From Taudactylus pleione (lineage: Eukaryota; Chordata; Amphibia; Anura; Myobatrachidae): a DNA stretch of 64,000 nucleotides. The notes below the pieces were generated by a model. That model saw only the letters and a list, made by a program, of their open reading frames with translations. It did not search any database and was not told where the DNA came from. Shown piece by piece: positions 11,873-22,856 of the stretch. A program made the translations under genes and the position numbers. The stretch lies in NCBI GenBank assembly GCA_031769625.1, contig JAUIMM010000702.1, positions 5,636,001-5,700,000 of the forward strand, given 5' to 3'. Every line of letters starts with the position of its first letter. Positions within the stretch are counted from its first letter, which is position 1.

Positions 11873-12593
11873 CATTAGACTCAGGTTATTCCTGGTTCAT
11901 CCCTTTTCACCCTGCACCCGTGTCTGTCCAGCAAAACTAGTTTAAAGTCATCAAAAGTGGACGTTACAGGCTCACAAAGATGACTCATGAAAAGTGAATG
12001 GTAACTGCTCAGTGCATGGCCGACAACTTACTACTGTGTAGCCCGGAGTTCCTGTGTTATTGCGGATCACTGCTGTTTCAAATGATATCATGATGCAGCT
12101 TGTTACACTGTCCTTCCTTGCATAGTGTTATTCCCGGAGGAGAAGGGCGCAATTTGTGGATGAGAGCAGGGGTATTTTAGGAGAGGAAGCGGCCCACGTG
12201 CAGCCTCCGTTTGGGCCCCCTCCTCTCTGTCGGTCAGTGCACTGAACGCAGTAGAATTTGGCTTTATGACAGAATCTACTGCGCATGCGAGGGTCTTCGG
12301 GAAAATGGTGCCTACGCTTTTTTTCCAGGTACATCTTTCTGCAGATGCACAGGTCATGGGAAAAATGTCCGTCACCATTTTCCAAGTGATTTTTTGCTGA
12401 CACGGCGCTGTGGAGCAGCACACCAGAGTATGTGAAAGGTAAGTATAATTACCTATGGGTGCAGGATGTGCGGTGTGGGCCCCTCTGGACCCAGGGGCAC
12501 GTATGCTCCGCACACTTTGCACCCATTATAAAAACGCAAATGGATGACAGGGCTAATACTCAAAGCCATTGTTTGTGCAGGAGGAGAGCCTTA

Positions 12594-13267
12594 GGGGGTT
12601 ATTGAATTTGGGAGCGAAAAGTCTCTGCTGGACTTTTCGCTCCACATCGCAGCTTTTCCGGTGATAAAGTATCGGGCGCGTGCCCGCTTTATCCCCGTAT
12701 TCAATTATGAAGCATTGCAAACAGGAGCCGGCGGAAAGGTAAGTATCGCAAAAAATGTGGGAATTTTCGGGAAATTTCCCTGGGTCCCCCCTAAAGATGT
12801 CCAGACATGGGGGTTCACTATGGGTACCCCCATTTTAGCCTGCTGAAGGAAGTCAGAATTGTAATACCCGCAGCAGGTGAATAAATGCGGCTATTGAAGA
12901 AGTGGTGGAGAATAGCATGTTTTTTTGGGGGGAAAAATAACTTGTTCCATCAATTTTGGGGTACATGAAAATGGGAGCAAGCATATTTTAAAGTCCCTAA
13001 AATGATTTTTAAAAATTCTTCAAATATGCACTTGCTGTTACTCCGAGAACGAAGAAAACACCTGCCCCAAATTTAAAGGTCAATTTTTGGGGTGTCCCGA
13101 TTTTTTTTTTGACACATATCTTTTTTAGGGGACATTCCCTGGGATGCAGGCTATTTTTAAGCCTGCACCCCTAAACCAGCGAAAAGTCAATGTAATTGAA
13201 TACGGGGATAATTGAAACATGCGAAAATGAGGTTCTGACTTTTCGCATACAAATTGAATATGGCCCT
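12594..13267. mobile_element. MITE with TTA target duplication
   Basis: TTA flanks both sides (12591-12593 and 13268-13270). The left end GGGGGTTATTGAATTTG and right end CAAATTGAATATGGCCC are imperfect inverted repeats. The subterminal GCGAAAAGTC motif is also inverted. A 3-bp TTA target suggests a PIF/Harbinger source. It is non-coding. Confidence 0.6.
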
Positions 13268-16200
13268 TTATGTTGTTTTCACTAGTTTTTGCTGTTGACT
13301 CATCAGTAATCGACTGTGACGAGGGCGAGCCACAGCTGCTGCTTTCAGGTGTTGCATGTCTCTTAGCACAGCTTGAAGATGATAGGAAAATGAGGTTCGA
13401 TAGGGCAGACTTGTCAAAACATCAATATGGCCACTCCATATGCACTTTACTAAAGTGCTTACAGAAAGCCTTCAATTTGTTCTCAACTTGCTGCTGTGAA
13501 CGCCTGATCTCGCTGTCACTGAGTACTTTATCTATGTTGCAATACAATATAGCATCCCTTACAGTGCCGATAATCTTCTTTATCTCCTCTTCCCCCTAAT
13601 GGCCAGGAGCTCCCACACAGATTACAGACAACACCAGTTATGCTCACCAAGGCACCCATGTCCCCTTGATGGATGGCTGGTACTGCTCAGTCTCCACCAG
13701 AAATCATGAGAAAATCCACATGGCAATACCCTGTCCCTATTGCCCCTGGTGTGCACCACCCACAGCCACAGTTCTGCATGCAAGGGGCCTTATTCCATCT
13801 AACCCAGTGAATCCCAATAAAGCTCACCATGAGCCTACGGTCCTAACATAGCAACAGTAGAATACAGCACAGAAAACAGTATATATGGCACAGAAAACAG
13901 CAAGATATATATAGCACAGGAAACAGTATTTATGGCACAGCAAACAGCAAGATATATATAGCATAGCAAGCAGTATATACAGTATATGGGCCTAGAGCCC
14001 CATTCAGTCTTTTCAGGCCTAGAGCCTGTCCGACTGTAACTTTGACAATGACTATAGGGCCTAGTACCCTGTACTGACCCTCAGGCCTCGTGCCTGTCTA
14101 CTTGTGGCTTGGTAACAACTACAGGGCCTAGTGCCCTGTACTGTTCCTCAGGCATAATGCCTGCCTACTTGTGGCCTTGAGAACATCTATAGGGCCTAAT
14201 GCCCTCCTATAATGCACAGGCCTAGCGCCTGATCATGCCCCACGGCTTTGTGCCTGAACTCTGATGGTCTAGGGAGGTATCCTGGAGTCTTCGGCTGAGC
14301 TCAGCCCAGCTCAGCTCTGCCCACTTTAATTTCTTCCGCAGTTGGTGCCGTCCCAACCCTTCTGGGCTTCCTGCAGTCTCCACCTGGGGTGGGCCAGCTT
14401 TCCCTACCCCAGGCCTTCCGAGCATCTTCACCTGGCTATCGACGGCTGGCTTTAGCTTTTTCACATTGACCGCTGGTAGAGCAGAATTTCTACTGCTTCT
14501 GGACTCTTCCTTCTTCAGGAGCTCTTCATTGCTCATTCCCGACCAATGGACTGCCCTCTAGCACCTTGCGCTGGCTGTTATAAGCCAGCACAAGAGCACA
14601 GGCTGATGACACATTGGCTCGCATCTGGCACCACATTTAAAATGCTGCATGGGTACTGGCAGGGCCTGAATCCTTGCGGATGCAGGTCCGCTTCCATTCC
14701 CCATGTGGGGCACCGGTGGCTGCCGCTGTCCTCATGCCCGCTGCTGCGTGCTGCTGGATGGGCTTGTGGGGGCTTGATCCACACAGATCAAGTGCTGCCG
14801 CCACGCCCGAGGGTCATACCGCATTCCGCTGCATTGGTGGCTTGGATCCCTCCAGGTCTCAGGCTGCCACCCTGTTTGGGACACCCAAGTGATCCTGCAC
14901 CCTAATAATCAGGCAGGGACAGGATCCTGAAGAACCAGGATCCACCCACCATGTCAGGCTCAGTCTCACCGCCGACCCAGATCCAGCCACCATCCGACTC
15001 GGGGCCTGGCCCCTTTACTCCCCCCCCTCTTCTCACCTTAGTAGTTCTCACTACTATAGGATGGTACAAGATGAAGTCGTGATCCAGGAGCCACTGCCCC
15101 ATGTACCCAATGTTGAACCTCTGGGAATGCCGCAGAGCTACTTCCGATGGCTGGTCCTGGGGTGTTGTTACTACTGCTGCCGGGGATGTGGCGCCCTCAG
15201 AATCTTGTGGGGGTGGCCCATCCCTAGTTACCTCAATTGACCATCCATTGCTTACTGGGGCTCCTATGCAAGGTCCTGCCTCGAAAATGGACAGGGTCTC
15301 AGGTTGTGGCATCCAGCGCCCTTACTCCCTCTGAACTCATACACTGGTCCTTCTGGGGAGATTTGCCTCTGGACTACCTATGGTACGGTTTCTCAGTGGT
15401 TGCTGAGTTTCATTCCAGGCCTTTGGTCGTGGACCAGGACCCTTCGACCCTCCTCTGTATCCATACATACATTTCGCTTAAAGGGGCCGCTGGACAAATA
15501 GTATGCAGGGTATATATTATTTGACAATTGAGGAGGCAAACAAACCTAAAACTCTATTTCCTGGTCAGTGGTTGTGGTCCTTCTATAATAACCCATGAGT
15601 TACAGAAACTGGTGCGATTATGGCAATTTAGCCCTTTGCCTAGGCTGTTTTTTGCCTTTTAAATTATTGCAGCTGTAAATCTATCGAGCCAATTTCTGAA
15701 ACTTGCAGGCTGCTACATAAAGGCCAATATGTACTTTTTGAGCTGTAAAATGTTGTAGAGCCACCCTACTTTTTAGGGCCTGAATCCGGTATTGTTCAGC
15801 CACAGGGAAATACGCACCTGGCATCTGACGACACAGCCCCTGGGCTTGGTACACCTACAAAACGGGGCGACACAACCCTGTTTTGTAGAACGGCCTTTCT
15901 TGTCACTCCTGCTTTGCCCCCCCAAATGCCACAGCATATCATTCATTGTGCAACTACGGTGAGACTGCAAGCAACCATGCAGGACCCACAACAATCGGAT
16001 ATGTACATAACACTATAACAGAATACCAACACCTTGTGCCAGTGACACATATGACTTTTCCAACAATACCATAAATTATTAAAATGTTCACTGTGTATAC
16101 AGTGACAGTAAAAGGGAAGGAGTGGTAAAAAAAGAGGGGAAACCACAATAATAGCTTCTATATTGGAGTTAAAGTTTTGCCACAAAAAAAAATGCAGAAA

Positions 16201-16352
16201 AAATTAGTAAAATGTGGGTGTGCGTGGGTACCTAATCAATTCTGCTGCTCTCAGAAGAAAGGAGGTCAAAGGAATAACAGTAGGCATAGCAACTATGCAT
16301 ACTAACAGTATACGATATAGTAGCATTAAATAACAGTAGCATTACTGTACAT
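13268..16352. other. Left flank of the provirus, no recognisable gene
   Basis: The complement of 13350-13600 has a short conserved-looking open stretch (IIGTVRDAILYCNIDKVLSD) that then meets a stop; I do not recognise the family. Tandem repeats occupy 13860-14275. The remainder has only short open frames in C/G-rich sequence, probably old transposon material. Confidence 0.4.
13860..14275. repeat. Two adjoining tandem repeats
   Basis: 13860-13990 repeats GCACAGAAAACAGTATATAT-type units. 13990-14275 repeats an approximately 60-bp unit centred on AGGGCCTAGTGCCCT and CAGGCCTCGTGCCTG, each half a short palindrome. Confidence 0.75.
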
Positions 16353-17505
16353 ACTAACGATACTGCCTTAGAGCCTCTATACACTCCTTCCTATACCTTC
16401 TAATATCCTGCCTATACCTTCTAATATCCTGCCTACACCTTCTAAGGATGACGCTAATTTGCGTACGCAGTCATACAGTAAATAAAGACTTCAGACCTGG
16501 AATCTGTGGTTCCAAAGCACAAAGTATTATTCAAGTAAAAAGTACAGTCAGTTACACGCTATTGATCCAGACACAATTCGGCACAAAGGAATTATACAGA
16601 CCCAAGTACAGTATACATACGCAGCGCTTCCGGACCAGATGTTAGGCATCAGCAAGAAACCCCTTCATCAATCAGCATTCAGCACGAAGACTAAAAACCC
16701 AGTGTTGAAGCACACATATTTATACCCCCCAGGAATAGACAAAACAATAGAGGTTTGTTGCCGATGCCATTGGTTCCCAAGGGGGATGCATCTGTTACAG
16801 AGCGTTTAACAGGCTGTTTCAAATAGACCCAACCCAGCCTCCAACAACTGGGGGTCTCTGGATTCCCGCCCCATGCAACATCCTAACAGTTATTCATATC
16901 ATATACATTTTGTTGCTTGAAGTCTTTGCGGTCCATAAGTCGGGAATGCATGATGCGATCTCCACACCGATAATACCGGAATTCTGTTGAAAGAGTACGC
17001 ATCAGTACAAAACCAAACACGGCTTACTTAGCATGTATAAAACCTTAGTTACCAAATAATCTTTATTTCAAGCTTTTATACTAAATGAACTAACTTAAAT
17101 CTTATACCTTAAAGCTTATGGAACCTTGTATGTGAATATGTAATGTGTGAGTATGCAGGGTTTGATATGAGGACGCTAGTTAACTTGGGACAGACGCGAG
17201 TGCATTTAGCTAATAAGCAGCGTTTTCATATAGGATCTTATGCATTCGGTAATATGCGACTAGTTAACAGCGCAATTGTGCGTATTAATGTGTATATGAG
17301 AAATGGTGAAAGATGCAATCGCATGGTGCTAATAGTAATATCGCCATATGTACTTAATTGTGAGTTTATCTAAAATGGGGCTTGGGCGGCCATTCGCAAA
17401 ATGGCGTCTTGCGATCTCATTTCCAAGATGGTGTCTTGCGGCCAGTCGCAAGATGGCGTCGCTGCGATTCAATTTTAAACTGATCTTGTCTCAGCCAATA
17501 ATCCA
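16353..17505 (-). repeat. 3' LTR of the provirus
   Basis: 1153 bp, nearly identical to 29291-30445. Read on the - strand it starts TGGATTATTGGCTG after a short purine tract and ends CGTTAGT. The ends are not the usual TG...CA pair. TATA-like boxes on the - strand are TATAAAAG (about 17078-17085) and TATAAATA (about 16725-16732); which is used cannot be told. Confidence 0.92.
17388..17462 (-). promoter_or_regulatory. Three YY1-type motifs in the LTR U3
   Basis: Read on the - strand, GACGCCAT occurs twice and GACACCAT once, within about 65 bp near the start of U3. The copy nearest the LTR edge reads CGCCATTTTGC, which matches the YY1/UCRBP site of the murine leukemia virus upstream conserved region. 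The same cluster is in the other LTR (30329-30402), where all three copies read GACGCCAT. Confidence 0.6.
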
Positions 17506-17512
17506 CCCTTTG
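17506..17512 (-). other. Short polypurine tract before the 3' LTR
   Basis: On the - strand CAAAGGG directly precedes the LTR start TGGATT. It is shorter than typical gammaretroviral tracts. Its position fixes the LTR edge. Confidence 0.5.
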
Positions 17513-18381
17513 ATAGCGAACAACATGCTATCACAATATGATTATAAAATATAATTTAGGCTTACATTTATATACTATTTAGTGTTATTATGGGATGGCA
17601 CAAGGTGGTTCTTAATCCATCAATAATGTTTCTCTGGGTGGGGACATAAAACTACTATTATATGCACACCGCGGATCTTTGAAGATCATGTGAAAGGTGT
17701 GGGGATGCACCAGTCTTATAAAGGCAGTCTTGAAGGGGAATTGAGACTTTACATTATCTGAGGTGTTTTAAAAATAACATTTCAATAATACATTCTATGC
17801 ACGTCTAAATATAATACATTAAATGATGGTATTTCCTAGTTCAGGGTTGTAATGCAGTTCTATATTTACCTCGGTATTCATATTGTCATTACTGACCACC
17901 ATCATAGTTTTGTTCTTGCATTTTACTCTATTTTTACATTTTCCACACTTCAACACAACAGGAACACACCGGACACATATGTTAATTATTATGATGACGA
18001 TCAGTATAAGGATCAAGAATTTGCCTATGCTGGCGATCACTTCCTGGACCCATTCCCCTAGACCTGAGAACCATTTCACTGGGTTCAGCCATGAAACTCA
18101 TCCTTCTATCTTTTCCCCTACTTCAGCCACTGAAGCGTTATGGTTCTTACGAAACTCCCATTTTAGCTGCAGAATTTCATCTATCTTCCGGTCTATCACT
18201 TCCTTAGGGTCGCTGGTATCATTGGTGACATAGGTGCAACATTTTACTCCAAATTGGGTGGCTAACGTTACGCAATACCCTCCAGTAACAGCAGTTAAAT
18301 AATTCAACACTAGCTTGTGTTGCACTAGTTCTTTCTTGTACGCTTGCAATTCTCTACCTGTATACCTGAATGTGTCATCTT

Positions 18382-18398
18382 ACAGCTCGGTAATATTA
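18382..18398. repeat. 17-bp target duplication, left copy
   Basis: ACAGCTCGGTAATATTA is repeated exactly at 21555-21571, flanking the foldback inserted in env. Confidence 0.92.
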
Positions 18399-21300
18399 CA
18401 GAAAAAGAAACGTTTGGTTGTAGAGCAACCAAACAAAAGTACTCTATAAAGGTGCACTCATATATGTAATCTGGAACAATTAATAAAACTTAACTTTTAA
18501 TAGGACATACATAGGAAAATGGACACAAGAAACACAAAATATGGTTTGTAATCGTATATGATATACCATATGTGCAAAAATCTAGGTTATATCCACCTTA
18601 GACTAAAACAGACGAAAGTATTTATAAATATCACTCACAATTACAACATGAAACATATAAATCGTAAAAACACACCAGGAAATGGATGCTGTGGTGCTTA
18701 AAGCATATATCGTTGCAAAAATACCTTTCCAAGAAAGAAAAGTAGAAATGTCGGGAGTGTAAGAAAATTAATGACAGACTCTGCTGCCTACTCTCTTGCT
18801 AATAGTAGAGGAGAGAAGGTGAGAGATCTGACATAATGTACATCCCTAGAAACAACAGTCAATTGGGGTTCCCTTCATAAGCCCTAATCTCTGCTGTTAT
18901 TTGTCTTGCCTCATGGTATAGGACAAGATAATAAGAGGATTAATAGGCTGGTATGAGAACCTCAAGGAGAGTATAGAATAGTAAAATAAACAGTAATACT
19001 GTGGCTAAGATGTGGCTCCAAAAGATAAAGATATATAGTAAAAGACGGAGATGGTAAAAGTTGCTGGCAAACTCTGCTTCTTATTCTCTTACTAATTGTA
19101 GAGGAGAAAAAGTGAGAGATCTGGCAAAGCACTCATTCCTTGAAACAACAGACAAATATGGTCTCCTTCATAAGCCCTAATCTCTACTACCTTTCGTCTT
19201 GCCTAGTGGCATAGGACAAAATGAAGAGAAAATTAATAGGCTGGTATGAAAACCACATGGAGAGTATAGACCAAGTGGATGAAAGAAAATCAATCAGAAT
19301 TGAGTACAGGTGTACAATTATAACAACGATCTTAGTTTAAATAATTAGGGTACACAAATATATGGTGAATTGTATGCAGTGATTAACGGGGTAAATCCCC
19401 GAAAGCAGAGACAAAAGTAAATGCTGATAGATTAACCTCATAAACATGTATAGGACTATTATACCCTATAACCAGCAGTAATATTAAAAGAGATTCGACC
19501 ACCTAATAGGTATAATGTATGTAATATAATATCACATTGTGTTCAAGGTTTACAAATGCATACATGATGTTCGAACCGTAGCAAAAGGACAGATGACTGA
19601 AAACCAATCAAAATGTAACATATGCAAAAAATAACAATGAAAAGAAAGAAAACAAACACAAAGTAGCAAACGGTATTAGGTCATGGATAGGTGCAACGCA
19701 TGGAAGTGTACTATAAGGAATAAATTATATATGAAAAAGAAGTGTCCAAAAAACAGCACATATAAAACAGTAGATCCGTGACTGTAATCAGTACTTTCCG
19801 TGAGCAAGCAAGCCAGGCGAAACGCGCGTCGGATTCCCAGGGTGCCCCGCGATTGCGCATAGCGGGACACCCCAACACCAGGTTGTCGTGACTTAGTTAC
19901 TTACCATTGCCGTCTGTACGGAGGCACATGCCTAAGACACTATGTACCGGATAGCCGCTCTGTTATAGGGAGCGGATGCACTGTATACTGGCATCCTTTT
20001 ACTGATTACAGTCACGGATCTACTGTTTTATATGTGCTGTTTTTTGGACACTTATTTTTCATATATAATTTATTCCTTATAGTACACTTCCATGCGTTGC
20101 ACCTATCCATGACCTAATACCGTTTGCTACTTTGTGTTTGTTTTCTTTCTTTTCATTGTTATTTTTTGCATATGTTACATTTTGATTGGTTTTCAGTCAT
20201 CTGTCCTTTTGCTACGGTTCGAACATCATGTATCCATTTGTAAACCTTGAACACAATGTGATATTATATTACATACATTATACCTATTAGGTGGTCGAAT
20301 CTCTTTTAATATTACTGCTGGTTATAGGGTATAATAGTCCTATACATGTTTATGAGGTTAATCTATCAGCATTTACTTTTGTCTCTGCTTTCGGGGATTT
20401 ACCCCGTTAATCACTGCATACAATTCACCATATATTTGTGCACCCTAATTATTTAAACTAAGATCGTTGTTATAATTGTACACCTGTACTCAATTCTGAT
20501 TGATTTTCTTTCATCCACTTGGTCTATACTCTCCATGTGGTTTTCATACCAGCCTATTAATTTTCTCTTCATTTTGTCCTATGCCACTAGGCAAGACGAA
20601 AGGTAGTAGAGATTAGGGCTTATGAAGGAGACCATATTTGTCTGTTGTTTCAAGGAATGAGTGCTTTGCCAGATCTCTCACTTTTTCTCCTCTACAATTA
20701 GTAAGAGAATAAGAAGCAGAGTTTGCCAGCAACTTTTACCATCTCCGTCTTTTACTATATATCTTTATCTTTTGGAGCCACATCTTAGCCACAGTATTAC
20801 TGTTTATTTTACTATTCTATACTCTCCTTGAGGTTCTCATACCAGCCTATTAATCCTCTCATTATCTTGTGCTATACCATGAGGCAAGACAAATAACAGC
20901 AGAGATTAGGGCTTATGAAGGGAACCCCAATTGACTGTTGTTTCTAGGGATGTACATTATGTCAGATCTCTCACCTTCTCTCCTCTACTATTAGCAAGAG
21001 AGTAGGCAGCAGAGTCTGTCATTAATTTTCTTACACTCCCAACATTTCTACTTTTCTTTCTTGGATAGGTATTTTTGCAACGATATATGCTTTAAGCACC
21101 ACAGCATCCATTTCCTGGTGTGTTTTTACGATTTATATGTTTCATGTTGTAATTGTGAGTGATATTTATAAATACTTTCGTCTGTTTTAGTCTAAGGTGG
21201 ATATAACCTAGATTTTTGCACATATGGTATATCATATACGATTACAAACCATATTTTGTGTTTCTTGTGTCCATTTTCCTATGTATGTCCTATTAAAAGT

Positions 21301-21554
21301 TAAGTTTTATTAATTGTTCCAGATTACATATATGAGTGCACCTTTATAGAGTACTTTTGTTTGGTTGCTCTACAACCAAACGTTTCTTTTTCTGTATCAT
21401 TATTTTACTCTAGGTAGCACCATCTTGTTCTGATTTCAGACATATACTATATGTACACTTCCCTATTGTGATTTTGAAATTTTATTTTGACTTCATTAGT
21501 CCAATTTGATCAGTGCGGCGTTTCCTCCTTTCCCCTTCCCCTCCTTTTATTACA
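18399..21554. mobile_element. 3.16-kb foldback element inserted in env
   Basis: The left arm (18399 to about 19785) and right arm (about 20002 to 21398) are inverted copies of about 1.39 kb, with only a handful of mismatches seen by eye. They are separated by a loop of about 215 bp and followed by a 156-bp unique tail (21399-21554). A 17-bp target duplication proves insertion. Each arm contains a direct repeat of about 290 bp (18778-18975 and 19075-19270 on the left). No open frame of note is present. The loop carries GGCGAAACGCGCGTC, the 3' core seen in hammerhead ribozymes of Penelope-like elements, so a non-autonomous Penelope-type origin is possible. Confidence 0.9.
19800..19832 (+). ncRNA. 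Degenerate hammerhead-ribozyme-like core
   Basis: GTGAGCA, a short GC hairpin and GCGAAACGCGCGTC are ordered like CUGANGA, stem II, GAAA and a very short stem III with GUC of Penelope-element hammerheads. Two conserved positions of the CUGANGA box differ, so activity is doubtful. The match is by eye only. Confidence 0.3.
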
Positions 21555-22856
21555 ACAGCTCGGTAATATTATCTATCAATTTAGCAAGTTCCTGAATATA
21601 TCTAAAATTTAATGTACCCCGAGCAATCCTGGTGGGATCCAGTGTGACTAAAACTTGAAAGCCAGTTGTCTCACTAATTAACTGAGTGGCTTTATGCACG
21701 TTACCAGGTATCATATTTCTTTTGCCTCTGTGTTCATATTGTGTGTGAAGATATGGTGATGGTGTATTCTTGTGTATACCAAGCATTTCAACATGTGTGA
21801 GGGTCATAACTTCTGGTACTACTCTTCCCAGGTAACACAAACCTTCGGAACTCGGGGAGAGCCACTTATATGCTTTTCTTCCACATATAAAATATACATT
21901 ATCAGGGAGAACATAAGGAATGGTATGCATCATTATCATTAAGCACATTTCCCTTGTAAACAATCCTATTTCTGGGTCTTCCATCTGGTTCATGCAAGTC
22001 TCTGGCTGTGTTATTTTAGCACAATAACCATCTGGCACCTTACCAATAATTTCTTTGGTGGAACTCAATGTATACCGATACCTAAAATGTTTCCCACTAG
22101 ATTTAATTGAGCGTAACAGATCATGGTTTATGGACTCATTATCAGCTCTTTGTGAGAAGGTCATCATCTGATTATTCCCCATCACTTCCCAACTCCCGGG
22201 TTTACTGGGGTTGGTTATGTTTAAACACAAAAGTGATCTATCTACTTGGAATTGATAGAGTTTGAAATGAGGTGATTTGGATGAGAGGAATTTTCCATCC
22301 AATGTTTTCCCTTTTTTGTAATTCTAAAATTTCCGTGATATTCAGCAGAAATGTCACCAACCCTACGTTATGCTGTCCCTGTGGCACATGTAAACACAGC
22401 TAGCAATCAGTTTGATTTAACACTTTGCCTACCATACTATGATAATCCTCTAAAGGATACCCACCCCAGTACGGGTTATATTTAGGTTGGCACCGTTGGA
22501 TACAGTTCTCATCAACTAGGGACCCACAAAGCTCACAAATACAGGAATCTTTAGACGATAAACCTCCACACCGTCCCCGAGTATCCGGAATAACAGCTCT
22601 TTTAACAATAACAGTACTAAGATTGGTCAGACACTGCCCTGATTGGCATTGCACTCCTCCTGACTCCACTCCATCAGCACTGCCATCAGCTCCCATTTCC
22701 TCAATTGGTCTCCCATCACAGAAACTGGATATTCCCGAACCGACCAGGATAGTGAACACTCTAAAAGAGAATATGAAAATGAACACAGCAGGCCCGTCCA
22801 TTGTCACAACAAGACCTGCAAATTTCTCTTAGTTCAGGTATCTCACTACGACCTTT

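Larger units (their letters stand above)
17819..22801 (-). pseudogene. env: Provirus env, broken and split by a foldback insertion
   Basis: The first in-frame ATG is at 22801, followed by a hydrophobic leader. The surface part (to 22400) ends in a stop, and the frame shifts before 22302-21550. The latter contains an RGKR furin-type site and a coiled-coil-like stretch. A 3156-bp insertion (18399-21554) then interrupts the transmembrane subunit. Beyond it, 18398-17819 carries a GGYC...KCC cysteine cluster (C-X10-CC rather than the usual C-X6-CC), an in-frame TGA at 18098-18100, a hydrophobic anchor (KFLILILIVIIIINICV) and a Lys/Cys-rich cytoplasmic tail. It is the envelope glycoprotein gene of the ancestral virus and cannot make an intact protein here. 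Confidence 0.88.
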
